This document shows positions 43,561 to 53,886 of a stretch of DNA of 64,000 bases, piece after piece. The notes beneath the pieces are model-generated. The model was not told where the DNA came from. It saw only the letters and a program-made list of their open reading frames with translations, and searched no databases. Numbering within the stretch: position 1 is the stretch's first letter; each line of letters opens with the position of its first letter. Source of the DNA: Hyphomicrobium sp. CS1GBMeth3 (GTDB lineage: Bacteria > Pseudomonadota > Alphaproteobacteria > Rhizobiales > Hyphomicrobiaceae); contig NZ_FPHO01000003.1 of the NCBI RefSeq assembly GCF_900117455.1, forward strand, positions 2,136,501 to 2,200,500, written 5' to 3'. Position numbers and translations under genes: made by a program.

Positions 43561-43887
43561 ATGAAGCATGAGGCTCTGCTCGCGGGCGGGATCATCGTCG
43601 CGGCAATCGTCGCCGCCTCGCTGACACTCGACGGAAACGAGGTGCCGAACAGGAAGCTGCCCGGTGGAACCGCGGCGTGCACCTACCACGCGGGTCCGAT
43701 GGACGCCGAGATGATCGACCAGGGCAAGGAGGCTGGCCAGCGCATCCTGCGTGCCATCCTCGCGCTCGACAAGAAATGCGAGTACGTGACGCTGGCGCTC
43801 CCGGATGGCACGCGCCAGGTGATGAAGCTCGGCCCGGCCGGCCGTAAGCCCGGCGAGCGCGGCCCCCCGAGCATCACAACGTTCTGA
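43561..43887 (+). CDS. Small membrane-anchored or exported protein
   Basis: This 108-residue protein has an N-terminal hydrophobic segment (LLAGGIIVAAIVAASLTLDG) that could be a signal or anchor. The remaining part has two Cys (AACTYHAG and KKCEYVTL) and ends in a basic, Pro/Gly-rich tail (GRKPGERGPPS). The ATG has GGAGG upstream. No family recognised. It is convergent with ribF. Confidence 0.6.
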   Translation: MKHEALLAGGIIVAAIVAASLTLDGNEVPNRKLPGGTAACTYHAGPMDAEMIDQGKEAGQRILRAILALDKKCEYVTLALPDGTRQVMKLGPAGRKPGERGPPSITTF

Positions 43888-43901
43888 TCTTGAGGTGAAC
43901 G

Positions 43902-44849
43902 TTAAGCTTTGCTGCCGGCTGCCGCGTCTTGCGCCAGGATCCTGCGCGCGGCCTCGCAGTCGATCTGCATCTGGCGCACGAGCTCATCCGCGTCCGAGAA
44001 TTTACGATCGTCGCGCACCTTGTCGATGAAGCTCACCTCGATCGTCCGCCCGTAGATCGCTTCGTCGAAATCGAACAGGAAAACCTCGAGCACCGGCATG
44101 CCGTTGTCGAAGGTTGGCCGCGTGCCGAGATAGGCCGCCCCGTCGAGCTGGCGCCCGTCGAGCGTGACGCGGACTGCGAAGATGCCATGCCCGAGCGCGG
44201 TGCCCTTGGGCATCGCGACGTTGGCCGTTGGAAAGCCAAGTCCGGTGCCGCGCTTCGCTCCGCCCACCACCGGACCGCTGATGCGCCAGTGCCGCCCGAG
44301 CAACTCCGCGGCGTGCTTCACGTCGCCTTCCGCCAAAGCAAGCCGGACGGCAGTCGACGAGAACGGCTCGCCGCGCTCAGATACGGGCTCCACGACCGTC
44401 ACGTCGAAGCCGTGCGCTGCGCCGGCCGCGCGTAGCGTCTCTGTCGAGCCCGAACGGTTGCGGCCGAAGAAGAAGTGGTACCCCACGAAAACGTGCTTCA
44501 CTCCAAGTGCATTGACGAGAACGTCGCCGATGAAACGCTCCGCGTCGAGCGCCGCAAGCTCCGCGTTGAACGGCAGCACGATCGCGAGATCGACGCCCAG
44601 TTCCTCCAGAACGGCAAGCTTCTCTTCGAGCGGCGTGAGCCGAAAGTGCGGTGCATCCGGATTGAAAAACTCGCGCGGATGCGGCTCGAACAGAAGCACA
44701 CCCGCTGGCCGGCCATCACGGCGCGCCGCGTCGATCGCCTGGCGGATGAGCACCTGATGCCCGCGATGCACGCCGTCGAAATTGCCGAGCGCCAGCACGG
44801 CGCCGCGCGCCTCAAGCGGAATCTCGTCGGAGCCGTGGATGACGCGCAT
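43902..44849 (-). CDS. ribF: Bifunctional riboflavin kinase / FAD synthetase
   Basis: This 315-residue enzyme converts riboflavin to FMN and FMN to FAD. The N-terminal adenylyltransferase domain has ALGNFDGVHRGHQVLIRQA and FVGYHFFFGRNRSGS; the C-terminal kinase domain has GRHWRISGPVVGGAKRGTGL and GFPTANV. The start at 44849 is chosen; seven extra codons upstream are possible. It supplies flavin to ArsH, the GMC enzyme and complex I, as in any aerobe. Confidence 0.96.
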   Translation of the reverse strand: MRVIHGSDEIPLEARGAVLALGNFDGVHRGHQVLIRQAIDAARRDGRPAGVLLFEPHPREFFNPDAPHFRLTPLEEKLAVLEELGVDLAIVLPFNAELAALDAERFIGDVLVNALGVKHVFVGYHFFFGRNRSGSTETLRAAGAAHGFDVTVVEPVSERGEPFSSTAVRLALAEGDVKHAAELLGRHWRISGPVVGGAKRGTGLGFPTANVAMPKGTALGHGIFAVRVTLDGRQLDGAAYLGTRPTFDNGMPVLEVFLFDFDEAIYGRTIEVSFIDKVRDDRKFSDADELVRQMQIDCEAARRILAQDAAAGSKA

Positions 44850-44888
44850 GACGCCTTCTCGTTGAGGCACGCAGCCGTTCGGCGGAGA

Positions 44889-45320
44889 TTAGGCCGGGCG
44901 TGCCGGAACCATCAGCAGCGCCTCACCCGTGAGCACCGGTTTGTCGTTCACGGTGCACACGGTCTCGAAGCGGGCCCGCTTCTTCTCGGGTAGAAGCTCC
45001 ACGAGCTTAACGGTAGTCACCACCGTGTCGCCGATCTTGACCGGTGCTTTGAAGGACAGCGTCTGCGAGAGATAGATGGCGCCCGGCCCGGGCAGCTTCA
45101 TGCCGAATACGGCGGAGATGTAGGCGGCAGACAGCATGCCGTGGGCGATCCGCCCCTTGAACATGGTTGACGCCGCGTAGGCCTCGTCGAGATGCACGGG
45201 ATTGCGATCTCCGGACACCTCGGCGAAAGCGTTGATGACGTCCTCGGTCACGGTGTTCGAGAGCGAGGCCTCCTGGCCCACCGCCAGATCCTCGAAGTAC
45301 GTGATTTTATTGGTGGTCAT
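44889..45320 (-). CDS. MaoC family (R)-specific enoyl-CoA hydratase
   Basis: This 143-residue hot-dog-fold enzyme carries the hydratase motif FAEVSGDRNPVHLDEAYAAS with the Asp/His pair and FKGRIAHGMLSAAYISAVFG. It is close to PhaJ-type enzymes that give (R)-3-hydroxyacyl-CoA, used in polyhydroxyalkanoate supply or in crotonyl-CoA steps of the ethylmalonyl-CoA pathway. ATG 45320 gives MTTNKITYFEDL, the family start; longer frames are rejected. It follows ribF by about 40 bases in the minus-strand order (it is upstream). Confidence 0.88.
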   Translation of the reverse strand: MTTNKITYFEDLAVGQEASLSNTVTEDVINAFAEVSGDRNPVHLDEAYAASTMFKGRIAHGMLSAAYISAVFGMKLPGPGAIYLSQTLSFKAPVKIGDTVVTTVKLVELLPEKKRARFETVCTVNDKPVLTGEALLMVPARPA

Positions 45321-45517
45321 GTCTGCGTCCCGCCGGTGGCCTCGATTGCGGGGACGGACCCTAACGACCGCCTCGCCGATGTGCAACTCGCGCGAGAAGC
45401 GGGCACTGAAGTGTTGCAGCACGGCCTGGGATGGCGCTATAAGGCAATGATCCCCAAATTACCAAATCCCCTAATGGCTTTCGCGGAGACCCCCGCGGGA
45501 GCCCGGAGAAGAACATT

Positions 45518-46369
45518 ATGAGCGATCGTAAACCCCTGATGCCGAAGGCCACCGCCGTCTGGCTGGTCGAGAACACCTCGCTGTCCTTCGAGCAGATCGC
45601 CGAGTTCTGCGGCCTCCATGTGCTGGAGGTCAAAGGCATCGCCGACGGCGACGTGGCCCAAGGCATCAAAGGCCTCGACCCCGTCACCTCGAACCAGCTC
45701 ACGCGCGAGGAGATCGAAGCGGCCGAGAAGGATTCCTCGCGCAAGCTCAAGCTTGCCGAGCCGAAGGTCGTGATTCCGGAGCCGAGCGTCACCAAGCGCG
45801 GCCCCCGCTACACGCCGGTCTCGCGCCGCCACGACCGCCCAAACGCGGTGCTCTGGCTCTTGCGCAACCATCCGGAGCTGAAGACCAGCCAGATCATGCG
45901 CCTCGTCGGCACGACGAAGCCGACCATCGCCCAGATCAAGGACCGCACGCACTGGAACTCGCCGAACCTCGTGCCGCAGGATCCGGTGACGCTGGGACTG
46001 TGCTCGCAGACCGACCTCGACAACGAGGTGAAGAAGGCCGCCCGCCGTCTCGAGCGCGAGCGCAAGGAGGCCGAGAAGGAAGCGATCAAGGCCGGCACGC
46101 TGCTGCCGACGGAGGAGACAACCGCTCCGGCCGCTTCGTCCGAGGAGGGCTTCCGCCCGACGGCCGAGATCGTGCAGCCGCGCGGTGCCGAAGAGCATCA
46201 CGAGGAGACACCGGCCGAGGAAGAAGCGCGCATGCTGGCCAAGCTGAAGGAGCTGAAGTCCGACCCCGCGGCCGAGGACGACGATGATGGCGAAGCTGAA
46301 CCTGAATCTGAAGGCGATGCTGAGAAGGGCGAGGCCGAGGATAAGGACCGCGAGCGCAGCGACACCTGA
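45518..46369 (+). CDS. trcR: Cell cycle transcriptional regulator TrcR (DUF1013)
   Basis: This 283-residue protein matches the alphaproteobacterial TrcR/DUF1013 family: LMPKATAVWLVENTSLSFEQ, IAEFCGLHVLEVKGIADGDV, then RHDRPNAVLWLLRNHPELK and QIMRLVGTTKPTIAQIKDRT. The last 80 residues are a charged extension of Glu/Asp/Lys repeats, longer than in many homologues. In Caulobacter the protein works with RNA polymerase in the CtrA circuit; here its role is inferred by homology. It is divergent from the MaoC gene. Confidence 0.93.
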   Translation: MSDRKPLMPKATAVWLVENTSLSFEQIAEFCGLHVLEVKGIADGDVAQGIKGLDPVTSNQLTREEIEAAEKDSSRKLKLAEPKVVIPEPSVTKRGPRYTPVSRRHDRPNAVLWLLRNHPELKTSQIMRLVGTTKPTIAQIKDRTHWNSPNLVPQDPVTLGLCSQTDLDNEVKKAARRLERERKEAEKEAIKAGTLLPTEETTAPAASSEEGFRPTAEIVQPRGAEEHHEETPAEEEARMLAKLKELKSDPAAEDDDDGEAEPESEGDAEKGEAEDKDRERSDT

Positions 46370-46409
46370 CGCTCCCTTATCGCGCAGTCTTGTGGTGCGG
46401 CGGCGCCGG

Positions 46410-47396
46410 TCAGCTGAGCCCCGCCCACCACGAGATCAGCGTATCGGCCAGAAGCGCCAGGAAGATCGCGGCGCCCACGTCGCGATTGGCGCGGAACCGG
46501 CGCAGGCAGTTCTGGGGATCTGACGTATCGAGCGTCGAGACCTGCCACGCCATCTGCAACCCGACGAGCGCCACGCCGAAGAAGAACACGAGGTGCGTGC
46601 CGGCCAGGAAGCCGGCCGCGATCCAGAGCAAGAGCGCGCCGACGTAGAAGCCGCCGACCCAGAACGGCGTATCCTCGCCGAAGGTCAGCGCCGTCGACTT
46701 GAGGCCGAGCATCAGGTCGTCCTCGGCGTCCTGGTGCGCATAGATCGTGTCGTAGCCGATCGTCCACAGCACCGACCCCGCGTAGAGCAGGATGGCCGGC
46801 GCATCGAGCGAGCCCTTGACGGCGGCCCAGCCCATCAACGCGCCCCAGTTGAACGCCAGCCCCAGCACGGCCTGCGGCCAGTACGTCAGCCGCTTCATGA
46901 ACGGGTAGATGGCAACCAGAACCAGCGACGCCGCGCCGAGCACGATGGTGAACAGGTTGAACCAGATCAGCACCAGGAAGCCGATGCCGAGTAGCGCCAC
47001 CACGAACACGAGCGCCGCTTCCGGCGAGACCTGCCCGGACGGGATCGGCCGGCTCGCGGTCCGTGCGACGCGCGCATCATACTCGCGGTCCACGTAGTCG
47101 TTATAGGCGCAGCCGGCGCCGCGCATGACAATCGCGCCGACTGCGAACAGCGCCAGCATCGTGATGTCTGGATAGGGCCGGCCGTTCGACACCTCAGCGA
47201 GCGTCACCGCCCACCAGCACGGAAAGAGCAACAGCCAAGTGCCGATCGGACGATCCAGCCGCGCGAGCCGCAGATAGGGCCGCCAGGCCTCGGGGGCGTA
47301 GCGGTCCACCCAGTTGCCGGCCTCCGCGTCCGAGACCGCCTTCGCGCCGCTCCCGCCGGACGGGCCTTCCTCCGGATTGGCCGCGTGTGCCGTCAT
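46410..47396 (-). CDS. ubiA: 4-hydroxybenzoate octaprenyltransferase
   Basis: This 328-residue membrane prenyltransferase attaches the isoprenoid chain to 4-hydroxybenzoate in ubiquinone synthesis. The two Asp-rich motifs are GAGCAYNDYVDREYDARV and YDTIYAHQDAEDDLMLGLKS. About eight helices follow a polar, Gly-rich N-terminus of some 30 residues. It feeds the quinone pool used by complex I. It is convergent with trcR. Confidence 0.95.
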   Translation of the reverse strand: MTAHAANPEEGPSGGSGAKAVSDAEAGNWVDRYAPEAWRPYLRLARLDRPIGTWLLLFPCWWAVTLAEVSNGRPYPDITMLALFAVGAIVMRGAGCAYNDYVDREYDARVARTASRPIPSGQVSPEAALVFVVALLGIGFLVLIWFNLFTIVLGAASLVLVAIYPFMKRLTYWPQAVLGLAFNWGALMGWAAVKGSLDAPAILLYAGSVLWTIGYDTIYAHQDAEDDLMLGLKSTALTFGEDTPFWVGGFYVGALLLWIAAGFLAGTHLVFFFGVALVGLQMAWQVSTLDTSDPQNCLRRFRANRDVGAAIFLALLADTLISWWAGLS

Positions 47397-47462
47397 GTCC
47401 GCTCTGATCCTTGCGTCTTCGTTTTGCGGCCGACGTTAACCGCCACGGCCCCATCCAGCAAC

Positions 47463-49115
47463 TCACACGCCTGCCGTGTCCTCAAGAAGGAACTCGCTAA
47501 CCTCTTTGGAAAAGCGCCGGCACACGCCATCGATCATCACGGCGTCCGAGCCGCCGGGGTCGCGGCGCGCGGAAGGAAGGCCATGTGCACGCAGGACTTC
47601 GGCGCATGCGAGCCAATCACCACCGTTCACTGGCTCATTACAGGAGGCCCAGGACAGTGTGCCGCACACGTTGTCGCCGAATCCGTGCGGCTCGGTCCAG
47701 CTCGCGCCGTACTCCAGCAGGAAGCGGGCAAGCTCGGCGTCACCTCGGAACACGGCATGATTCAATGCCGACGCGTCCCAGTCCCCGCCACGCGCCGAGA
47801 TCGGCCAACCCAAGCGCACCATGACACGCACGGCATCGTTGCTACCTTGAGCCGCCAGCTCCGGCAGAAGCCGGATATGGTCGTCTGACAAGGCGGCGAT
47901 CATATCCGGCCGCGCGGACAGGAGGCGGCGAGCCGCTGCTTCGTTGCCGCGCGCACACGCCGCCACAAATTCGGTCTCGGAAGAAAGCTCGGCCCCGTGA
48001 GCGCCGGCCTGCCGCAATAGATCGGCGACATCCGGAAGCCCGAATTGCAATGCGAGCACATAGGCGCTTTCACCGCGCGGTGTCTTGGCTGAGGGATTTG
48101 CGCCGTAGGCGAGCAATGCCGCGATGTGCTCGGCCGATCGTCGCCGTCGGATGGCCCACAACAGCGGCGTGCCCCAATCGGAGGTTGGTGAGCCGGGAGC
48201 CGGCTCGTTCGCATCGCCTCCGTACGCCAGCAACAGCTTGAGAGGCTCGACGTCAGAAAGATCGAGCGAGCGATAGAGCGCGTTCGTTCCGGCGATGCGC
48301 GCACCGGCCTCCAGAAGCAAGCGCGTGCAGGCCGGATTATCGAGCGAATGGTAGAGAGACTCCCCGTCGTCCGGGTTCGCGCCACGATCGAGCAACAGAC
48401 GCGTCAGGTCGGGATCGTGGTTCTGCCCGGCTGCGCCATACAAAGCCGAGAGCGGTTGTTCTGGGTTGGCTTCATGCGGCGATGCCGCCCAGCGGTTCGG
48501 CACGCTTTGGTTCGGATCGGCGCCCGCATCAAGCAGAAACGTCGCGGTAGCGTGCAAACGCCCACGATAAGCAGGGAGCCGCAGCAGGCTTGAATGCGCC
48601 ACCGCCACAAGCGGCGGCAGCGCAAGCGGACCGCCCGGCCGGTTGACCCAATCCGGATCGCGTCGGGTCACCCGTTCAACCACCGCGTCATCGCCCACGG
48701 CGCACGCCAGATACGGGTCGCCGCCGATGAGATCCGGCCGCTCGTTAAGAATACGCACCGCAACTTCCGGCCGGGCGCGGTTCGTCCCGCCTGCAATATC
48801 GCCGGCATAGATGAGTCGCAGGAGATTGAGGATCGCGGTCGCCGGATCGCGCGCGTGCGCTTGGCGCGCAAGCACGAAGCTCGCGAGATCCGCCCACGAG
48901 GCGAACCCATATTCGCGCGCCACGCACGACTGAGCATCGTGAAGGCGCAAGCCAAGCGCCGCCGCCATTGCCGCGTCGTCTTTTGCCGATGCCGCGGGAA
49001 GGCTGTTGCGGAAGCGGGCAAATGCTTCTGGCTCGCCGCGCCTGTAGGCGGCGAGCAGATCCTTCGCCTGCTTTTTCAATTGGTCGAGATTCGGCCGCTC
49101 GGGAAGGCGGGTCAT
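47463..49115 (-). CDS. Ankyrin repeat protein
   Basis: This 550-residue protein starts with the segment MTRLPERPNLDQLKKQAKDL, followed by LHDAQSCVAREYGFASWADL, an N-terminal domain often joined to ankyrin repeats in bacteria. From about residue 100 on come many ankyrin repeats (for example LLLDRGANPDDGESLYHSLD and LLAYGGDANEPAPGS). GGAGG precedes ATG 49115; an upstream extension is rejected. No signal peptide, so probably cytoplasmic. It sits between ubiA and rsmE. Partner unknown. Confidence 0.88.
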   Translation of the reverse strand: MTRLPERPNLDQLKKQAKDLLAAYRRGEPEAFARFRNSLPAASAKDDAAMAAALGLRLHDAQSCVAREYGFASWADLASFVLARQAHARDPATAILNLLRLIYAGDIAGGTNRARPEVAVRILNERPDLIGGDPYLACAVGDDAVVERVTRRDPDWVNRPGGPLALPPLVAVAHSSLLRLPAYRGRLHATATFLLDAGADPNQSVPNRWAASPHEANPEQPLSALYGAAGQNHDPDLTRLLLDRGANPDDGESLYHSLDNPACTRLLLEAGARIAGTNALYRSLDLSDVEPLKLLLAYGGDANEPAPGSPTSDWGTPLLWAIRRRRSAEHIAALLAYGANPSAKTPRGESAYVLALQFGLPDVADLLRQAGAHGAELSSETEFVAACARGNEAAARRLLSARPDMIAALSDDHIRLLPELAAQGSNDAVRVMVRLGWPISARGGDWDASALNHAVFRGDAELARFLLEYGASWTEPHGFGDNVCGTLSWASCNEPVNGGDWLACAEVLRAHGLPSARRDPGGSDAVMIDGVCRRFSKEVSEFLLEDTAGV

Positions 49116-49313
49116 GGAAACCTCCGTGCATGAAGCGCCGATGACCCGCAAATCCGGCTGCACAAAGGTTAAAGGACAGCGTGCAAATGCAAGTGGGCTC
49201 AGCCCTTCCCGCGGGTCCGGGTGCGGCTTGCACCGCGGTCCGGATGCTAGGCAACTGCCACCCGCCGGTCAACGCATGTTGGATCGCGTCACGGGTTCGG
49301 ATATTGAGACGCC

Positions 49314-50054
49314 ATGGCCATCCACGATTTCACCGCACAACGGCTGTTCGTCGATCATCCCCTTGCGGCGGGTGCACGCATCGTCTGCACGCCCGAGCAG
49401 GCGAGCTATCTGCGCGGCGTGCTGCGGCTTGGGAGCGGAGACGAGATCCTGATCTTCAACGGCCGCGACGGCGAATGGCGCGCGCGCCTCGAGGAGGCTG
49501 GCAAGCGCGGCGCCGCGCTCGAAGCCGTCGCGCTCGTACGGCCGCAGTCCGGCGGCCCCGACCTGCACTACATCTTCGCGCCGCTGAAGCGCGCCCGCCT
49601 CGACTACATGGTGCAGAAGGCGACTGAGATGGGCGCCTCGCGCCTCGTGCCAGTCATCACGCGCCACACGGTTGCCGAGCGCGTGAACCTCGAGCGCATG
49701 CGCGCCAACGCCATCGAGGCCGCCGAGCAGTGCGGCATTTTGCGTCTGCCGGACGTAGCGGAGCCGATCAAGCTACCGCACCTGATAGAGCGATGGGATG
49801 CGTCCCGCACCCTGATCTTCTGCGACGAAGGCGCGGAGCAGGCGAACCCGGTCAGCGCGCTCACCGCGCTTTCGCCCGGGCCTCTGGCCGTATTGATCGG
49901 CCCCGAGGGCGGATTTTCACCCGACGAGCGCGCCATGATCCGCGCACTGCCGCAGGCAACGGCAATCTCGCTCGGCCCGCGTATCATGCGCGCGGACACG
50001 GCCGCGGTCGCCGCGCTTGCTATTGTCAACGCCGTGCTTGGCGACTGGCGCTAG
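49314..50054 (+). CDS. rsmE: 16S rRNA (uracil(1498)-N(3))-methyltransferase
   Basis: This 246-residue SPOUT-class methyltransferase modifies U1498 of 16S rRNA. The knot and AdoMet-binding segment is AVLIGPEGGFSPDERAMI followed by SLGPRIMRADTAAVAALAIV. The N-terminal PUA-like part has LRGVLRLGSGDEILIFNGRD. Length fits. It is a few bases upstream of the glutathione transferase gene and may share its transcript. Confidence 0.96.
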   Translation: MAIHDFTAQRLFVDHPLAAGARIVCTPEQASYLRGVLRLGSGDEILIFNGRDGEWRARLEEAGKRGAALEAVALVRPQSGGPDLHYIFAPLKRARLDYMVQKATEMGASRLVPVITRHTVAERVNLERMRANAIEAAEQCGILRLPDVAEPIKLPHLIERWDASRTLIFCDEGAEQANPVSALTALSPGPLAVLIGPEGGFSPDERAMIRALPQATAISLGPRIMRADTAAVAALAIVNAVLGDWR

Positions 50055-50086
50055 AGTGCAAGGACAAAAGACAGGGAGGCCTGCGC

Positions 50087-50692
50087 GTGCTGACGCTGTA
50101 TCACAACCCGCACTCGCGCTCGATGATCGTGCACTACATGCTGCACGAGCTTGGCGAGCCGTTCGAGATCGAGCCGATCGACCTCAAGGCAGGCGATCAA
50201 AAGAAGCCGGACTTTCTGTCCCTGAATCCCATGGGCAAGATCCCGGTGCTGCGCGACGACGACGTCATCGTGACCGAAGCGCCGGCCATCCTGACCTACC
50301 TCGCCGACAAGTATTCGAAAGGGGGACTCGCCCCCGCAATCGATGCGCCCGATCGCGCCCGCTACCTGAAGTGGATGTTCTTCTATGGAAGCTGCTTCGA
50401 GCCCGCCATGGTCGACATCTCGCTCAAGCGCGATACGCCGCCCTCGATGGCCGGCTGGGGCAAGCCCGCGGACGTCCTGGATACGCTTTCCGCCGCCCTG
50501 ATTCCCGGCCCCTGGCTGCTAGGCGACAGCTTCTCGGCGGCCGACGTCCTGATCGGCTCCGGCATCGGCTACATGCTGGGCTTCAATGTGCTTCCCGAAC
50601 GGCCGGAATACGTGGCGTATTGGGAGCGAATCCAAGCCCGGCCGGCCCATAAGGCCGCCAAGGCGGCGGACGCGGCGACCTTGGCCGGCTGA
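50087..50692 (+). CDS. Glutathione S-transferase family protein
   Basis: This 201-residue protein has the GST N-terminal thioredoxin-like domain (TLYHNPHSRSMIVHYMLHEL, NPMGKIPVLRDDDVIVTEAPAI) with a Ser in the position often used to activate glutathione, and a helical C-terminal domain (GPWLLGDSFSAADVLIGSGI). GTG 50087 is supported by GGGAGG upstream; much longer frames run antisense into rsmE's codons and are rejected. Substrate unknown. Confidence 0.9.
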   Translation: MLTLYHNPHSRSMIVHYMLHELGEPFEIEPIDLKAGDQKKPDFLSLNPMGKIPVLRDDDVIVTEAPAILTYLADKYSKGGLAPAIDAPDRARYLKWMFFYGSCFEPAMVDISLKRDTPPSMAGWGKPADVLDTLSAALIPGPWLLGDSFSAADVLIGSGIGYMLGFNVLPERPEYVAYWERIQARPAHKAAKAADAATLAG

Positions 50693-50732
50693 CACTGGTT
50701 TTCTGATAGGAAGCACGGCCAAGTAGAAGCTA

Positions 50733-50769
50733 GAGCCATTCCGCGATTCCACCAAAACAGGAACGGCTC
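50733..50769. repeat. Short interspersed inverted repeat upstream of ileS
   Basis: GAGCCATTCC (50733-50742) and GGAACGGCTC (50760-50769) form imperfect inverted arms around a centre with GATTCCACC. The layout resembles the numerous short palindromes with a GATTCC-type core found between genes in Rhizobiales. It lies in the ileS leader. Family membership is from memory and unproven. Confidence 0.4.
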
Positions 50770-50856
50770 GAGCCCGTAAGGCTTCAATCGACCGCCGAAA
50801 CCGTCTAGAACGCCTGCAAATCAAGCCAGGACCGAAGACGGAAAGACAGGCCGACG

Positions 50857-53800
50857 ATGACGAAGGGCACGAGTGGCGTGGAAACGGCAGACAAGGAGGC
50901 GGCGCGAGACTGGAGCCAGACGCTTTTTTTGCCGCAGACGGACTTTCCGATGCGCGCCGGCCTTCCGCAGCTCGAGCCGAAGATCCTTGAGAAGTGGCAG
51001 GAGCGCGATCTCTACCGCGAGTTGCGCGAGGCGTCCCGCGGGCGGCCGAAATTCGTGCTGCACGATGGCCCGCCTTACGCAAACGGCCACATCCACATCG
51101 GCCACGCACTGAACAAGATCCTGAAGGATCTGGTGGTCAAGAGCCAGCAGATGTTGGGATTCGATTCCAACTACGTGCCGGGCTGGGACTGCCACGGCCT
51201 GCCGATCGAGTGGAAGATCGAGGAGCAGTACCGCGCCAAGGGCCGCGAGAAGCCGAACTTCTCGGACCCCGAGGCCATCAACGCCTTCCGCGACGAATGC
51301 CGCAAGTTCGCCGAGAAGTGGGTCGACGTGCAGCGCGAGGAGTTCAAGCGCCTGGGCGTCGTCGGCGACTGGGATCATCCGTACCTGACGATGAGCTACG
51401 CGGCGGAAGCGACCATCGCGCGCGAGCTGATGAAGTTCGCCGCCAACGGGCTTCTCTATCGCGGCTCGAAGCCGGTGATGTGGAGCGTGGTCGAGAAGAC
51501 GGCGCTCGCCGAAGCCGAGGTCGAGTACCAGGACTACCAGTCTGACATGGTCTGGGTGAAGTTTCCGGTCGACAGGCGCGATACCGCCACCAAGCGAGGC
51601 AGCGAAACGCTGGGGCTCGCTGGCGCGAGCGTCGTGATCTGGACGACCACGCCCTGGACGCTCCCAGGCAACCGAGCCATCAGCTTCTCATCAAAGATCG
51701 ACTATGGGCTGTATGAAGTCACGGCCACACCCGAAGGCAATTGGGCAAAAGTCGGCGATAAATACATCCTCGCCGATAAGCTCGCGGCCGACGTGATGAA
51801 GGCAGCCAAGGTCGAGGCATTCGAACGCCGGGAATCTGTTTCAGCCAATGATCTACGAAACTATTTGTGCACCCATCCCCTCGCCGCGCTCGGCTACGAT
51901 TTCGACGTCCCGCTGCTCGACGGCGATCACGTCACCGACGACACCGGCACCGGCTTCGTGCACACGGCGCCGAGCCATGGCGCCGACGACTACAACATCT
52001 GGATCGCCAACCAGAAGGCGCTGCGCGACCGCGGCATCGACACCACGATCCCGTTCACCGTCGACGCCGACGGCGTGTTCACGAAAGAGGCCCCCGGCTT
52101 CAGCGACAAGCGCGTTCTGAAAGAGAACGGTGACAAGGGCAACGCCAACGACGCCGTTATCAAGGCACTTCAGGAGGCCGGCAATATCATCGCGCGCGGG
52201 CGGCTCAAGCATCAGTATCCGCACTCGTGGCGCTCGAAGAAGCCCATCATCTTCCGCAACACGCCCCAGTGGTTCATCGCCATGGATAAGGGCTTCGCGA
52301 GCGGCAACAACCGCACGCTGCGCGAGATCGCACTCTCCGAGATCAAGGCGACGGAATGGGTGCCCGAGGCCGGCGAGAACCGCATCACCGGCATGATCGC
52401 CAATCGTCCCGACTGGGTCGTCTCGCGCCAGCGCGCCTGGGGCGTGCCGATTACGGTGTTCGTCGCCAAGCGCGATCATGACGCCTTCAAGGAAGGCGAG
52501 ATCCTGCGCGACGAAGAGGTCAACGCCGCCATCGCCGAAGCTTTCGCCAAGGAAGGCGCCGACGCCTGGTTCGCGGCCGGCGCGGCCGAGCGCTTCCTCG
52601 CGCCGAAATACGATCCCGAGATGTGGGAGCAGGTGCGCGACGTGCTCGACGTCTGGTTCGATTCCGGATCGACCCACGCCTTCACGCTCGAAGATCCGGC
52701 TGAGTTTCCTGGCCTCGCCGGCATCAAGCGCGTGCGCGACGGGGGACCGGACCGCGTGATGTACCTCGAAGGCTCGGACCAGCACCGCGGCTGGTTCCAT
52801 TCCTCGCTGCTCGAGAGCTGCGGCACGCGCGGCCGCGCGCCCTTCGACGTTGTGCTCACGCACGGCTTCATCCTCGACGAGAAGGGGGATGAGAAGATGT
52901 CGAAGTCGAAGGGCAACGCGCTGTCGCCGCAGGACGTGATGAAAACGGCTGGCGCCGATATTCTGCGCCTGTGGGTTGCTTCCGCCGACACGACGAACGA
53001 CATCCGCTTCGGCCCGGCGATCGTGCAGTCGGCTGCCGAAGCCTACCGCAAGCTCAGGAACACGCTACGCTGGATGCTCGGCGCGTTGCATTACTACAAA
53101 CCGGAGCTTGAGGTGCCGCGCGCGGAGCTGCCAGAGCTCGAGCGCCAGATGCTGCACAGGCTGGCCGAGCTCGACGCGGAGGTTCGCGCCGCTTACGCCG
53201 CTTACGACTATCGCGGCGTCGTCGCGGCCTTGTCGCCGTTCATGAATACCGACCTCTCGGCGTTCTATTTCGACATCCGCAAGGACGCGCTCTACTGCGA
53301 GCCCTATTCGAGCCTGAAGCGCCGCGCCGCGCTGACGGTCATCGACCAGATCTTCGGCTGCGTCACAACGTGGCTGGCCCCGATCCTGGCCTTCACGGCC
53401 GAGGAGGCCTGGACGCATCGCTACGGCTCCGAGCGGAGCGTGCATCTCGAGACGTTCCCGGCCGTGCCCGAGGCTTGGCGCGACGATGCGCTGGCCGAGA
53501 AGTGGGAGCGCGTGCGCGCCGTGCGCCGCGTCGTGACCGGCGCCCTCGAGATCGAGCGCGCGGCCAAGCGTATCGGTTCAAGCCTAGAGGCCGCGCCCGA
53601 GATCTTCGTCACCGACGCCGCCCTGCACGAGGCGGTACAGGATGTCGACCTGGCCGAGATCGCCATCACGAGCGCCGCCACGCTGACCCACAAGCTGCCG
53701 CCGGAGAACGCCTTCACGCTACCCGATGTACCGGGCGTCGGCGTCGTCGTGCAGCGCGCCGAGGGCCGCAAGTGCGCGCGCTCGTGGCGCATCACCCAGG

Positions 53801-53886
53801 ATGTCGGCTCCGACCCCGGCTATCCCGATCTCTCGGCCCGTGACGCCGCCGCCGTGCGCGAGCTCGAAGAGCGGGCTGGTGCATGA
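50857..53886 (+). CDS. ileS: Isoleucyl-tRNA synthetase
   Basis: This 1009-residue class I synthetase has the HIGH motif in [19 protein letters not shown] and the KMSKS motif in [17 protein letters not shown]. The editing domain ([16 protein letters not shown] region) and the anticodon-binding C-terminal part follow. No zinc-binding Cys4 set is apparent at the C-terminus. It overlaps lspA by 4 bases (ATGA), a conserved pairing in proteobacteria. Confidence 0.97.
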   Translation: MTKGTSGVETADKEAARDWSQTLFLPQTDFPMRAGLPQLEPKILEKWQERDLYRELREASRGRPKFVLHDGPPYANGHIHIGHALNKILKDLVVKSQQMLGFDSNYVPGWDCHGLPIEWKIEEQYRAKGREKPNFSDPEAINAFRDECRKFAEKWVDVQREEFKRLGVVGDWDHPYLTMSYAAEATIARELMKFAANGLLYRGSKPVMWSVVEKTALAEAEVEYQDYQSDMVWVKFPVDRRDTATKRGSETLGLAGASVVIWTTTPWTLPGNRAISFSSKIDYGLYEVTATPEGNWAKVGDKYILADKLAADVMKAAKVEAFERRESVSANDLRNYLCTHPLAALGYDFDVPLLDGDHVTDDTGTGFVHTAPSHGADDYNIWIANQKALRDRGIDTTIPFTVDADGVFTKEAPGFSDKRVLKENGDKGNANDAVIKALQEAGNIIARGRLKHQYPHSWRSKKPIIFRNTPQWFIAMDKGFASGNNRTLREIALSEIKATEWVPEAGENRITGMIANRPDWVVSRQRAWGVPITVFVAKRDHDAFKEGEILRDEEVNAAIAEAFAKEGADAWFAAGAAERFLAPKYDPEMWEQVRDVLDVWFDSGSTHAFTLEDPAEFPGLAGIKRVRDGGPDRVMYLEGSDQHRGWFHSSLLESCGTRGRAPFDVVLTHGFILDEKGDEKMSKSKGNALSPQDVMKTAGADILRLWVASADTTNDIRFGPAIVQSAAEAYRKLRNTLRWMLGALHYYKPELEVPRAELPELERQMLHRLAELDAEVRAAYAAYDYRGVVAALSPFMNTDLSAFYFDIRKDALYCEPYSSLKRRAALTVIDQIFGCVTTWLAPILAFTAEEAWTHRYGSERSVHLETFPAVPEAWRDDALAEKWERVRAVRRVVTGALEIERAAKRIGSSLEAAPEIFVTDAALHEAVQDVDLAEIAITSAATLTHKLPPENAFTLPDVPGVGVVVQRAEGRKCARSWRITQDVGSDPGYPDLSARDAAAVRELEERAGA